The notes: a model not told the origin generated them from the letters alone. Positions 37,456 through 51,467 are shown, counted from the stretch's first letter. The stretch is DNA of 64,000 bases from Uranotaenia lowii (GCF_029784155.1 NC_073692.1:422530305-422594304); one strand, 5' to 3'. Numbers and translations: made by a program.

Positions 37456-38362
37456 TAGTTTGAAGTTTGAAGTTTGATGTTTGAAGTTTGAAGTTTGAAG
37501 TTTGAAGTTTGAAGTTTGAAGTTTGAAGTTTTAAGTTTTAAGTTTTAAGTTTTAAGTTTTAAGTTTTAAGTTTTAAGTTTTAAGTTTTAAGTTTTAAGTT
37601 TTAAGTTTTAAGTTTTAAGTTTTAAGTTTGAAGTTTGAAGTTTGAAGTTTGAAGTTTGAAGTTTTAAGTTTTAAGTTTTAAGTTTTAAGTTTTAAGTTTT
37701 AAGTTTTAAGTTTTAAGTTTGAAGTTTGAAGATTGAAGTTTGAAGTTTGAAGTTTGAAGTTTGAAGTTTGAAGTTTGAAGTTTGAAGTTTGAAGTTTGAG
37801 GTTTGAAGTTTGATGTTTGAAGTTTGAAGTTTGAAGTTTGAAGTTTGAAGTTTGAAGTTTGAAGTTTGAAGTTTGAAGTTTGAAGTTTTAAGTTTTAAGT
37901 TTTAAGTTTTAAGTTTTAAGTTTTAAGTTTTAAGTTTTAAGTTTTAAGTTTTAAGTTTTAAGTTTTAAGTTTTAAGTTTTAAGTTTGAAGTTTGAAGTTT
38001 TAAGTTTTAAGTTTTAAGTTTTAAGTTTGAAGTTTGAAGTTTGAAGTTTGAAGTTTGAAGTTTGAAGTTCGAAGTTTGAAGTTTGAAGTTTGAAGTTTTA
38101 TGATTGAAGTTTGAAGTTTGAAGTTTGAAGTTTGAAGTTTGAAGTTTGAAGATTGAATTTTGAAGTTTGAAGTTTGAAGTTTGAAGTTTGAAGTTTGAAG
38201 TTTGAAGTTTGAAGTTTAAAGTTTGAAGTTTGAAGTTTGAAGTTTGAAGTTTGAAGTTTGAAGTTTGAAGTTTGAAGTTTAAAGTTTGAAGTTTGAAGTT
38301 CGAAGTTTGAAGTTTAAAGTTTGAAGTTTGAAGTTTGAAGTTTGAAGTTTGAAGTTTGAAGT
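37456..38362. repeat. (AGTTTGA)n and (AGTTTTA)n alternating heptamer blocks
   Basis: About 130 heptamers in blocks. AGTTTTA dominates at about 37528-37626, 37661-37718, 37882-37984 and 38000-38025; AGTTTGA dominates elsewhere, with rare AGTTCGA, AGATTGA and AGTTTAA units. The array is followed by 70 bp of AAGTAAG/AGTTAGA-like units to about 38430. Confidence 0.95.
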
Positions 38363-38430
38363 AAGAAGTTAGAAGTAAGGAGAAAGAAGTTAGATGTTAA
38401 AAGTAAGAAGAAAGATGTTAGAAGTGAGAA

Positions 38431-41400
38431 CTTATGAGAATGGAGAAGTCAGAAATGAGCTGTGTATAATGAAGTTTGGGACTTCATAAGTGCGAGTTGA
38501 GTATTCAAAGTTCAGTTAAAAAATTAATATCATTCTAAAGCTGTGAAACTAGTCAAAAAATGTTTTTTCATTCTTCCTCTTAAATTTGAAATAAATTTGA
38601 CAATGCAAAAAACTTTATCAAGTTCTAAATAGTTTATCAATTCATAAGTTTTGTTTCATTTGCAAATTCAAAAAGTTTTTTTTGGAGAAATTTGATTTTA
38701 CATATATGCACCCATAGCTGTTTGAAGAAATGATTGATAAGTCAGTTAATTCAACAAGACATGAAATTTGATTTTGAAGGAAATTTATGTTAAAAAAAAA
38801 TGAAAAGTTTAACAAGAAGTTGAATAATTCACTTATGATTTGTTGAAAATTGAAAGTCATACAGACAGTTTTTCTATGAAGAAATGCAAGTGTTTTTTTA
38901 TAATTCTTTTGAAAATGTATAAAAAAAATTAAACTTACAAAGAGTTATATACTAATTTGATAAAAATCATGATATGGATGAAATTTATACACAAGTTGGA
39001 ATAATAAACATGGATTTATGCAAAAAGAACTGGTGATATTATAAATTTCTCGAAAACTAAAACTTTGACTTTTGACGAGTATTAGTTTCTAGGAGTTTCA
39101 ATTATATTAGATTGAAAATATTTCCAGAGAAACTGAATATTGCTCAAAATAATTATAGGCGCATTCCTCGCACGATTTGAAAATCAGCTTGTTTGACTTA
39201 TTTTACTATGAAATCCATTCTTCAAAATATTGAGAAATTTAAACATAGCAATTTCACCATTGTATTGTATAGAAAACATGTCTCCTCATGTTTAAACACA
39301 CAATTTTGTTCTAATACTTGATACATCAGTGTTTTCTTTAATAGACGCATATAACCCGCCTCTCCTCTTTTACTTGTTAATCCCAATTGAAATTTTTTCA
39401 TTATGAAAATTAAGCTTGAAACAGTTAACCCGGGTTTTTGGCCGGGATAGGACCGGGTCATTGAATTCAAGATCCAAAACGTAATGATTCCACCTAATCA
39501 GGGTCGGCTTACTGCGCTAGAGGAGCTTCATCAGTTATGGGTAGTTTCAGTCTCTTTGTTGAACCACCGAATTTCCTACGTTCTACAAAGCTTTACTCAG
39601 AGCTTAAAATTTTGGTTTTTTTCTTTAATCCTGATATTCTTGCCGTTCTGCTGCAGGTCAATGGTCTCAAAATGATATTCAGTGTTTTGCTGAGCATCAC
39701 ATCGATAAATCGGTTAAAACAGATGAAAAATAAAGTTAAATTACAATGAAATAATTTTCTTCTTATTATGAAAATATTCATGATAGTTAACACCAATTGA
39801 TGAAAACGATGAACCCGTTTCCAGAGAAGTCTATAATTTCTCGTATTCTTGTGAGAAGAATAAATAAATTACTCCTCCACACGGGCGCTGCTCCATCACT
39901 TCATGATTTCCCAAACACCAACCGGAATCGTATTCAAAACCAATAATTGATTCCATCGGCGGATGCGAAACTCGATTTGCCATCCCAAATTCCACCCGAA
40001 AAGGCAAAAGGTATCCAAATTTATTGCTCACTGAACCACATTAAACCCCAATAATTTTCAATACGGTTCATCACGAACACGGTAAGAACGAAGCCGAAAT
40101 TGAATTTAAACTTCCCAAAAACTCCTTGGACCTCCTGCTTCCGACCCAATCCACCCACTTTCTTTTTTGGTCTTTGGAAAAAGAGGTGATGGTGGAAAGG
40201 ATTTTCTTCAGCTTCATTGCGGTGTGCCCTGGCTGGGTGCGTGACGAGAACGGAGCCCGTTTTCCATCTCTCGGAAGCATAAATCGGACCATCTACTGAA
40301 GGAACTCCGGACTTCCGGAATCGAGGCCGTCCGAGGAAAACCGTTCGTCCGTCCGTCCGTCCGGTGAAATGTAGAGAGAAGTGAAAAGGTTAGCTACCCA
40401 GGACCAGGTCCATAACTTTTCATAGAGCTCCGACTTCTTGAAAATTTCAAAAGGGGTTTCACCAACAACGACGACGGTGTAGCATCTTGGCCGGTTATTA
40501 TTATTATTTTTATGGCCGAAACGTTTTGCACCGGACCGTGGATGGGTCCTTCATAGTTTTTTGTTCGTTTTTTTTTTCACCGAGCGTATAGGAAGAAGTA
40601 GAAAACAATTTTGAATTTAAGCTAAAAAAAAGTTGAAAGTCTTGAAGAAGATGCTCATTAGGGTGACCCAGCATATATAAAGGTTTTCCAAAGACAAAAT
40701 TTCACTGCAACATACCTATCAAGATGATTAAAAGTATCAAACTCAACTTTGGTTGGACATCTGAGTAAAGAAATTAAAGTTTAGAGGTGTGTGAAAAAGA
40801 AAAAGCCATTTTCAAGTGAAGATTGCAGACCTGCGGTTACAAGAAAATGTTATAGTATTTTAGTTTTCATCTTCTGGTATTGTATGGGTGCTTGATGAGG
40901 GTGCTATGAAAATAAATATAAAATAATTGGTAGATAATGTTTCCATGAAAATACAATAAATTTCATATTAAAGAGAAGTCAGGTTTTGTTAAGTACTTTT
41001 CATAAAAATCGAAAGGGGGAATAAATTAAATTCGAAGTATTTTTTTAGTAATTTCGAAAAAAAATCACATATCCGAAAGATTACAAGATCAAAAAACAAA
41101 TTTTGGAAGATAGGAGTTATTTCCTATTTTGTATTTTGAATTGATTAAAATTTTCAAAGAAACAAAAAGTGATTTACAGGTTTTGTACAATGATATAGTA
41201 AGCAATTATGTTGCATACAAGCTTTTGTTTTTTCATTATTTTCTCTCTCGCGATGTTTTAACTATGAGTGACACAAAAAGGATTTGAAGTTTTTTCTGGC
41301 CATAATATTATTTCTTCAATATTTTTGAAAAATTGATCTCAACGTAAGAGTTTGATTTCTTGACGTTTTACTATATTCAAAGAAAAAAGGAAGTCGGACA

Positions 41401-43189
41401 AAAGATTTTCCAACAGTTCCCGGGTTCCAAGAAAAAAAATTTCATTACTTCGTTCAAAGTCTGTTTAAAACAAAGATTACAAGTATTTTTTTTTATTTAT
41501 TTAAAAAAAATAAATTTTACTGTTAACATGTTTTCAAATGCTTTTGTTAAAATGTTTTAGTGATGATTGATTTAAAAGATAAAAGATGTAAGTGGGATAC
41601 AGTTGAATATTGATATTTTAATTATTTTCAAAAGAATAATGATGTATTGTTGCAAAATTATATAATACTTGAAAAAATCTCACTTTATCTAAGAGTCGAT
41701 TTTGAAAACTAACCATATATGTTTTGAAAAAATGACAAAAAAACTGATCTATGAAAAAATTTCAGCTCAATCGGAACTGATTTAGGGGTGCCCTAAAGCG
41801 CTCAAAGTTTCATACCCTCGAAAATAACCTAAAGGGGGCCCAAAGTAAATTTTAAAAATCGAAATTTTAATTTTTATGCCTAATGACCTAAAACTTCTAA
41901 ATCTGATGTTACTTTGAATTTTTTTTGTCAAAAATCAAATTTAAAATTTTTTAAACCACCAAAGAGAAAACCAAAGGAAATTCGGAAAATCGAAATTTAA
42001 ATGTTGATGCCAAATAACTTATGTAAGCATAAAACGTCGAGGTCTGGTTTGATCTCGAGAAAACAAAATTTGGTCAAAATTGGGCTATTTGAGACTTATT
42101 AGGTTTTCCGAAAACTGCCGGTTTTCTGTCCCATAATGCAGATTTTTGACCGAAAATTATTAGCGCAGAATATGCGAATACAACAGTGCATATCGCTTAA
42201 AAGCTATTCGGAATATCGACTAAAAGAAAGTAGTAATTTAAAATCGCAAAGGCTCGCTGATTTGGACAAGCTCGATAAGAATCTTACTGAGTCTTTTTCT
42301 ATAACTTAAAAAAATAGTTTCTTTTGATAAACAAATAATCGATTTACAAACAATTTTATTTGACCATTTTTTATCTAAACTAGGGTTACCATGTACTCTT
42401 TTTTGATCGAGAAATGGGCGTACATACTCTTCATTTTGTGAAATTTCACCAAATGTACTCTTTTTTTGTTGAAAGACATTTGATCAGAAAAACCTTTGTA
42501 CATCTTCCATTTTATGTGGTTGTATCACATTTTAAGCAAAAATTACGAAAAGAATAAAAGCTGTAAGCTGTATAATTACTTTAACATCTTGTTTTCATTA
42601 ACATATATATTTAGTCGTAATATAAGCGCCCTTAAGTATGCAAACAGTAATAAGTATGAACACAATTTAGGATATGCTTAAATGCGCACAAATCTCAAGT
42701 AATGATTGTAAAGGAAATGTACGCGTTGATAAAAAAATGAAAATGGATTGTTTCATAACGTTTTGTATGGTTTCTCTGTATCAGTAACATCTAAATACTG
42801 TTATCTTCACGAATAATCAACTTTGCCAAATTGACAGAATTTGATTGAATTGAAATATCTCGGTTTCTAACCAGAACCCCGCTTATTCAAGGTAGTCGGG
42901 GCCTCCTTAGGTAATACGAAATACGTACATCCTTTTCTTTCTGTTTTGCGTACCTTCCGGGGGCAAAACTTGATAATTAAAGGGATCTTGTTATCTTGTA
43001 TCAACCTGATGGGTGGGAGCTCAAAAAACCGGAGTTATATCGTGTCTCCTGACTCCTGACTAATTAAAAAAACTAAATTTATTTAAATTTATATGCTAAC
43101 AGCTTTACTGTTTGTTAAGTCCATTTGACACATTTGTAAGGTTTCGAGACATGGTTAAGGAATCAAGTCACCCCAGGGATCGCTTTCGT
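38431..43189. other. Spacer, GC-richer at 39.8-40.6 kb
   Basis: Mostly AT-rich. 40345-40362 holds a short GTCC run. 40657-40680 (TTAGGGTGACCCAGC) and 41785-42150 (AGGGGTGCCCTAAAG and repeated AATCGAAATTT phrases) look like interspersed-repeat fragments, but I could not find paired ends. 42384-42460 contains two GTACTCTTTTTT phrases. Short frames at 39222-40292 have no recognisable domain. Confidence 0.4.
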
Positions 43190-44783
<1,594 letters not shown>

Positions 44784-44785
44784 TA

Positions 44786-45686
44786 GGGGGAAGTGTTCCT
44801 ATATGCGCATATTGGGTAATATGCGCATACAGCCGATTGACGATATGGCTGGAGATTCATCATATCTAATTAGTGCAGTTGGAGGGAAATACGCTTTTAA
44901 CACATGGCATAAAAAAATTAAATTATTATATAAAGTCGAAAAAATTTAAAAATTCAAACAAAATTTTTGTCAGTTTTGTTATAATATATTGAACTTTAAT
45001 TATTGTGCATACAGATTCTGTGAATGAAAATTTTAGTGGTTTTTCTTTCTTATTCATCTGGAAATCGGAAATTCAACAAATCGAAGCTTTTGGCAAAGTT
45101 GTAAATGATAAGATATTAGAATAAGAGATAGGTTCTTAATGCCCATATCAAGGTAGGTTAAATGCCTATATCAAGAAAAATAGATTAGTCTTATAAATTT
45201 TTTACTTTCTAACATTTAAACATGAAATCTACGCTCAAATCACGATCTTACAGCGAAAAAAGAAGAACTTCCTACTGATCCGATAAAAATACAATATGAA
45301 CAAAATATTACCCTGAAATATGGCAATATGGCATACTTAACTATGTTTCATGCATAAGAACTAGTGATGTAAAAAATTTCACCAAAATTTCAGCCTTGAC
45401 GTATGCTCAACATCCGTTTCTACCGTTTTCAATTAAATAATATCAAAATATTGCAAGTGTAGATGAAATATAGCTAAAAACATAAATATGCGCATTTAGC
45501 CCGCCAGTTTCGGAAATCGGCTATTTTGACTTCTTTTATTATAAAATTATTTTCACAAAAACTGTAAGAGATTTTAACAGAAAAATTTCACTAACGTATA
45601 TAAAACAGTTTTCAGACTCCTATCTTTTGGAGTATAGGAGAAAATGAGTGCTTTCCTTAATATGCGCATTTAGCCTTCCTCTCCCC
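44786..45686. mobile_element. TA-flanked element of 901 bp with repeated TATGCGCAT motif
   Basis: Left end GGGGGAAGTGTTCCTATATG and right end CCTTCCTCTCCCC, imperfect inverted repeats flanked by TA (44784-44785, 45687-45688). TATGCGCAT, itself palindromic, occurs at about 44811, 44820, 45487 and 45660, and weaker relatives (CCCATATCAAGGTAGGTTAAATG) at about 45142. No transposase. It lies beside the decayed LINE at 45753-47544. Confidence 0.75.
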
Positions 45687-45752
45687 TATCTAAGTGCAAT
45701 CTCATTGGCGATCCTAAGTAAGAAATATCAGGGCTTAAGTAAACGACACCTA

Positions 45753-45965
45753 CTCAGATGTCCTGTTGTTGTCGATTTTCACCCACAGTTGTTCGAGACC
45801 GATGGTGTGAGTTACTACAAGTTGTGAGATCAGCCTATTAGAGAAGGCTATCAAAAATCCTTCACCAAGTTTCTTCCCGGTGGATATTGCGTCTCTATCG
45901 TTGCGAAAAACAGCATATTCGTGGTCGAAGAGTTGTCGCGAGCTGATGTAGTCACAAAGCCACGT
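45753..45965 (-). pseudogene. LINE ORF2 fragment: AP-type endonuclease domain
   Basis: A 71-codon minus-strand frame reading TWLCDYISS, then LFDHEYAVFRNDRD, GEGFLIAF and LEQLWVKI. These match the sequence pattern of the apurinic endonuclease domain of jockey/CR1-type non-LTR retrotransposons (TWL, FxxxYxVxRxDR, GxGxLIA, ExxWVKI). It is preceded directly by a stop and by ORF1 sequence, so the N-terminal part of the domain has been deleted. The frame ends at a TAG, and no reverse transcriptase follows. Non-functional. Confidence 0.75.
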
Positions 45966-45967
45966 TT

Positions 45968-46732
45968 AGGTCAAACGTCATATGGATGGAACCCGATTGG
46001 ATTTGACCGTAAGCGGATGGTGCAAATTTCGATGAGGATGGAGTGTCCGGGGCTGGAGTATCTTGGTCGTCAGTTGTTGGAGAGTAAGTGCTGGCTCGGG
46101 TGGATGTGCTCGCACTCGAACCTCGCAGCTGCAATTGAGGGTCATTTAGGGAAGGTGCGAAATCTGAGGCTTCGACTAAACATATACTCGTTCTCACATT
46201 ACCTGGGATACCAGGAGATACGACTGGTACTGCTAATTACTACGTTGAATAGTTCGTTTTCTGCTTCATCCATTTCAGTTGACATTTTGTTGACCATGAC
46301 ATTTTGTTTTTCGTGGTCCTGAGTATTGAAAAGTGCGCAATTTATGCACTTTTCAAACGTTGGCTGGTATTCGGTTACGTCGTGGGCTTCACTGTCCTTG
46401 GAACAGTATTTTGGTTTTCTGCAAGTGGATGCAATATGACCATATAAAGAGCATTTTGGAAACAACGACGAACGAACATTTACGAACTCGGTGACCCTAA
46501 ACCTTTCCCATCCGATGTTGACATTCTTGTATTCGAGAAGCGTTTCAAAGTTAAGAGCATCTGGCTCCAGCACGGCAAACATTTGGTTCGTGTTAAACTT
46601 AAGATTTAGGGCATGTTTAAAAATTTTGAGCGCTGAAGTGTTAGGAATACTATTTTGCCTTATAAGAAGCATGAGAAACTCAGTTTCTGTAATGTCGTTC
46701 GAAAAACCCGAAACTTTAATCTGTGGTTTCAT
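45968..46732 (-). pseudogene. LINE ORF1 C-terminal part with degraded zinc knuckles
   Basis: The minus-strand frame 46199-46732 (177 codons) begins MKPQIKVSGFSNDITETEF and contains KCSLYGHIASTC, a CCHC gag-like knuckle whose first Cys is replaced, followed by KYCSKD..H and KCINCALFN..H remnants. It stops at 46199, and a Ser/Thr/Pro-rich frame (45952-46197) continues in another register, probably the original ORF1 tail. The order on the minus strand is PHD finger, linker, knuckles, endonuclease, as in ORF1/ORF2 of some CR1/jockey-type LINEs. Frameshifts and lost cysteines show it is dead. Confidence 0.7.
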
Positions 46733-46832
46733 TGGGACCTGAGTGACTGGTTAGTAGTTAGCTAAATTTTTGCCGATAGCTTCGCAAAATATTTGATCCG
46801 ATGCTTCTGAGGCACAACAGAAGGCAACGTCA

Positions 46833-47192
46833 CTACTTGGCAGTACTTTCGTATCTTTGACTTGAAGTTATAACGGGGTTGAGGCTTTTACTTAGGTCGG
46901 TTTCAGATATTTCTGCGTCTTGGGGTGTTTTTGCTCTCACGATAACTGTTTGCTCGATCCGGGCTAGTTGCTTTGATTTCGGTGGTAAAGCTCTTGGGAC
47001 GGAATGGGTATTGGTTAGAACGACATTCACTACTAAATATGAAGGCTTGAAGGGCGTTTCATTTATAAGGGGGGCACCGATAATAAGCGCTGTCTTCCAG
47101 AGCGCAGAAAACAGACCTGGGTTACGTTCGAAGCGAAGGCATCTAAGTTGGTCGGATTGAGCGGAGTATGTACTATTGCAGACGGATTGCAA
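46833..47192 (-). pseudogene. LINE ORF1 middle segment
   Basis: A 119-codon minus-strand frame between the PHD-finger frame and the knuckle frame, without a domain I can name. It includes a Pro/Lys/Arg-rich stretch (PRALPPKSKQLARIEQ). Its position and orientation make it the linker of the same ORF1, separated from its neighbours by frameshifts or stops. The plus-strand frame 46879-47160 is its shadow. Confidence 0.55.
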
Positions 47193-47226
47193 ATACCTAC
47201 CTTGAACGGAGGGTTAATTTCGGACC

Positions 47227-47544
47227 TTAAGTGGCCGGGCTATGAAATTTGCTAATGTTAGTTGATTCGAGTTGCGCAAATTGGCGATTCATTTCGGAAC
47301 GGAGCTTGTTGGTTATTTCAGCGATAAGGGACTGTTTAAGGGAGCTGGGACAATGACTAAAGGATTCACAATAGTCCGTGCAGAGGAATTCAATTGCGGT
47401 ATTCTCATTTAGAGCCAATAAACCATCAGGTGTAAGGCCAGAACAGTTGTGATGCATAAATCTACCGCAGCCGCCGAAACAAGCGATGTGTTTTTTTACA
47501 GATGTCATTTTATTACACGAATAACATGTAATCGATGACGCCAT
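47227..47544 (-). pseudogene. LINE ORF1 N-terminal PHD-type zinc finger
   Basis: A 105-codon minus-strand frame beginning MASSITCYSCNK. The spacing C7-x2-C10-x11-C22-x3-C26-x4-H31-x2-C34-x20-C55-x3-C59 fits a C4HC3 PHD-like finger, found at the start of ORF1 in some non-LTR retrotransposons. A Gln/Glu/Leu segment afterwards (SLIAEITNKLRSEMNRQFAQLE) could be a short coiled coil. The frame is then lost, so the gene is broken although this domain keeps all metal ligands. A host PHD protein is less likely because the knuckle and endonuclease remnants follow. Confidence 0.7.
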
Positions 47545-50500
47545 TCCTAATCATTGTGTAGGAGGCACAAGCTTCCAGCGCAGAATGCAACGATTGAAAA
47601 CGGTATCTGGCAGTGGTTATTCCGGGAAAATTTCGTTTTTCACCGGTAGTGTTCACAATAATCTCCATTATGCTACATTAAATTTGTGACAACGAAATAG
47701 AATTAAACGATAAAGTTCAAAAAAATATATCCGACGAAAATAAATTTGGTTATTATTGAGAATTGTTGCCATACCAATATGGCAACTATAGGAAGAAGCA
47801 AAACCAAATTGAAATCTTTTTATTTTTCACGTGCTTCAGTGTTGCCACGAATAGTTTTGATTTTTTTTTTCAAATTTTGTTATTTGTCTATGTAAACTTC
47901 CGTGCGAAATTTATTTTCTGTGTTCCTTATCAGAAAGCTTAAAGTGCTTAAGTTTTCTTTTGGCGAAGCTGTGTTCTTGGATTCAAGTTCAGTCTAGATT
48001 GTTTTTTTTTTCATATTTTCTGGCATTATAACGAAGAAATTAAGCAGTTTTGTAAATAATTTTAGCTCACATGCCAAATTCTTTAGTACTAGAGGAAGAT
48101 ATCTGAAAACTAGCTTTGAAATCTTTAGAATACATACTACAAAAAGCCTAGAAATGTTGTTATCCACTGACGTTGTTTGTAGATGCATTATTATTCACTT
48201 TTATACAGTAAATTATAACAAAAAATTTTGATTTTTTAGAAAACTCAAGTGGTACTTTCCTTATTCCACATCTTTTTTATAATTTTTATTTTTAACGAGA
48301 ATTGTTTCATCCAAAAAGAAGTAAACTTATGCTTGATTTATCTCTAGAACAATTTAAAACAAATTTTAGAAGAAAACTTTAACGATTTTCAACCATTCAT
48401 ATCTTAACAAGAAAACACATAGTGGTACTGTTTCGCTTTCTGTAGTATTGCTTTTGCATTGATTTTCTTTACGATTAGAGGTTTGAAGCTGAGCTTCGTT
48501 TAAGGAAAGTTGAAAGAACAAGGGCCACTCTTTTGGCAATAATTAAATTTTTCCATGAAAATTTCAAACCATAATTGATGTGAAAATATTTTATGTCGAA
48601 AATCGAATATGAAATATGTTAAATCGGAATTTTTCTATGTAAGTTGGCTATGATCAAATGAATCAAATAAAGCTTCAAAGCAAAAAAACATATCGCAGCA
48701 AATATAACATGTGTTTTTGATGTAATATTTCAGAAATTTAAAGATTGAAAAAAATTCCAGATTGAACTGCTTATCCATATGCACCAATAGAAATTTGCAA
48801 CATTCAAGCAAGCCGAAGGAAGCGAAAAAAAAAAACGGGAGATATAATTTACGAGCGAAATTGCCTACAGGCAGGCGCGAGCGCTCCTTTGTTGGTTGAC
48901 TTAATTGCATCACATATTTTTCCATATATTACGATTATAGTTTATTACAGGCGGAGGTTTTTCCTCATTCTTTCAGTGTTCCTATGCTGGTTTGGTGGAC
49001 TGGCTGTGATAAAGCCAGGGGAAAAAACGCTGCTCCCAAGGAAATATGAGTCTAGTCAAGGCGGGCTTTTGTTTATCCTGTAGGGAAATGAGATTTTTCC
49101 TCTCCCACTTCTGGCTTCTTCCTACTTTCGGCTGGCTGGCTGGCTGGCTGGCTGTGGAAAATGGGCGGCTGGATCAGCTGATGGTGGAGGAAAATACTTC
49201 CGTTGCTGTTGCTGTTGGGAATTTTTTTTCTTCCGTTTGCTCTCATCACCCTTGAGCTTTTTCCACCCAAAGCCCACAATGTTCCAACGTAGCCCATGTG
49301 ATAACTACTTCGGTGCCTCCATATTTTATGAGGTCATTTGTTTGCGGAGCGTCAGAGAGCTCGCGTATCTCGTATATCTATTTCCAGCATACGCCCGAGA
49401 ATGTCGAGAACGTCGAGAACGCCGAGAAGGACCACAGGCATTTCACGTTCCCGCGAACATTAATTACAAGCAGTAATAGTAGCGGCTCTAATAGGCGATC
49501 AATAAATAACGACTTTATGGGAGTTGTTTTTTCGCTGCAGTTAAGCTTAGTCCTCTGACTGTTAAGCAATAAAAAAATGCTGTGGGAAATAGGTCACAAA
49601 GTTGTTGATAAGTTTCAACTTTAGCAAGATATTCCTGAAACGCATTCTAGGGGAAAACAATCAAACCACTTAAGCTGATTTTTTTCATTTTGTTGTTTGC
49701 GGTTGGATCGACATCGTTTCTGAATTGAAAAAAAATTCAATAACTGTTTAATTATCCTACATGCAGAAAGCCCTGCAGCTTCGGTGTTTTAATTTGTATC
49801 GATAGATGTTATTTTTTCATTTTTTTTACATTCTAGGAACATGTATTGTTAATCCAGTTATGTTACGGGGATAAGTGCAAATACACTTTACAGCACAGAA
49901 AATGAGGTTTGTATCCCGTCCGCATTGAATCGAATTGATCCTCTCGACCAAAAGATAATCATGTAAATATTAATACCCACCATAGTTTCATTTTGTATTT
50001 ATTGATGCAAAAAGGGATTACATGAAAATGAACTTCATTGTATTCGTTTCAATGATTTTTTTTCTTCAATGCATTGGTAAAATTTCAAAAAACATTTTTA
50101 ATTTTGGAACTTCCGAAATAGTTCTTCATGAAGCGGTCAATTAATCATCTTTACGTTTGCTTAACAAACTGTCTTCAAGATGTCATCGCACAATTTATCA
50201 AGCAGTCGAGCACAAAATTCCGCTGAATGCACCATGAACTCAAACTAGCCCTCTTAATTGATTGCTATAAAAATCTTCATTATTCTGGTGCCTACTTCCT
50301 ACTGCCTGGAGCCAGAAACGAATCGAAAGAGAAAATTTAACGAACTGCAACTTTTTTTCTATGTGCTCCAGAAATTCGAAAAAGTTAAGTCAATTGAATT
50401 GAAAACTTATTTTCCAGCAGGAACGTGCTCCGTCGTTCTCCTCCATTTCATTTCCTCGATCATGTTCTCACAAATTAAAGAAAAATACATGCCTGTGAAC

Positions 50501-51414
50501 ACAGCCGAGAGAGAGAAAGTAAAAAAAGCCCCCAAACGGAAAAGCGGAAAACCTTCTCTCCTGTCCAGAAAGTTAATCTCATTTGACAAATGTAATAATC
50601 TACTCTATTTTCTGTCGTTTCATCGATGTTTTTTCTGCTCCTCCAACTCCCTTCCCTTTTCCGATGATTCCTTAATTCGAATGGATAACGAGTCATTCAT
50701 CGATGGCAGCAGAAAAACCTACCACCTTTTCCGGTTTGGTTTGAAAGCTGGCTTTCCTTCCTTTTCGATTTGGAATGACTAGAAAGCTTTCGTAGAACTC
50801 ATTTCGGGAAAATTTTCCCAAACCCTAATTTAAGGGATCAAATGAAGACTGCCACGGCACAGTCACACGAACCTATTGAGAGAGAGAAAAAAACCTCTGG
50901 GAAAGCAAAAGTTCGATTCGGTTCGATTTCAGTTGAGTGCCGTTCGCTTTTAGTGGAAATTGGACGGAGGAGAAATTAAAAAAGCCGGAACTGGTGGGTA
51001 GCTTCCGGGTTCTGTTGAAAGAGAGTTTTATTCGCTTTAATGTGTTTAAGGATACTTCAACGAATTAGATATGATGGTAAAATTTAACTTACAAAAAAAC
51101 TCTGAAATCCGTTTAAAACCTTGTAACTGATTAAAAGAAGACCGCCTGAAGAAGTCCGTTGTTATTTGATTAAAGAAGAATATTTGATCTGCTATAAAAA
51201 AAATGATGTTCAGGTGCAGAAGCTAAGATTCAAGTTACAACTCTCAAGTTTAAAATAAGCACTGTATCTGTAATTCGAGCATATAAATTTAAATTTAATT
51301 TGAAAATTGATGCATTCATAAAAAAAATGCCTTCCGGAAATCTTCAATAATTTATAGTTGAAAAGTTTTACTTTATTAGTTTCTTCCCTCAAAGGTTTTT
51401 GAATGGAAGAAATT
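47545..51414. other. Spacer with GC-richer islands at 49.0-49.6 and 50.2-51.0 kb
   Basis: 47545-48880 is AT-rich. A CTGG run sits at 49129-49152 and a short CGAGAA triplication near 49402-49425. The 174-codon plus frame at 50258-50782 begins at TTG right after a stop, has no ATG start and overlaps antisense frames; its first residues look hydrophobic, but I recognise no domain. No gene called. Confidence 0.4.
50929..50966 (+). promoter_or_regulatory. Weak candidate promoter: GAGA tract and initiator
   Basis: TCAGTT at 50929-50934 fits the initiator consensus (+1 at 50931). A GAGAGAGAG tract lies about 50 bp upstream (50878-50889), a binding site type for GAGA factor in flies. GGACG lies at +32 to +36, four bases off the DPE position. 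No coding start follows clearly. This could be a noncoding first exon or chance. Confidence 0.2.
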
Positions 51415-51467
51415 GGACTATCACGTCATTTCTATTTTTTGGAAAAGTACAAATGACGTGATAGTCC
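51415..51467. repeat. Perfect 17-bp hairpin with 19-nt loop
   Basis: GGACTATCACGTCATTT at 51415-51431 is exactly complementary to AAATGACGTGATAGTCC at 51451-51467. The stem contains TGACGTGA, an ATF/CREB-like core, on both arms. It is isolated from any element I could delimit. Confidence 0.85.

Noticed and set aside
45921..46322. 133-codon plus-strand frame
   Set aside because: Antisense shadow of the LINE ORF1 and endonuclease remnants, whose minus-strand motifs are recognisable.
50258..50782. 174-codon frame with a hydrophobic start as a secreted protein
   Set aside because: It begins at TTG immediately after a stop with no ATG, the later residues are of mixed composition without motifs, and antisense frames overlap.
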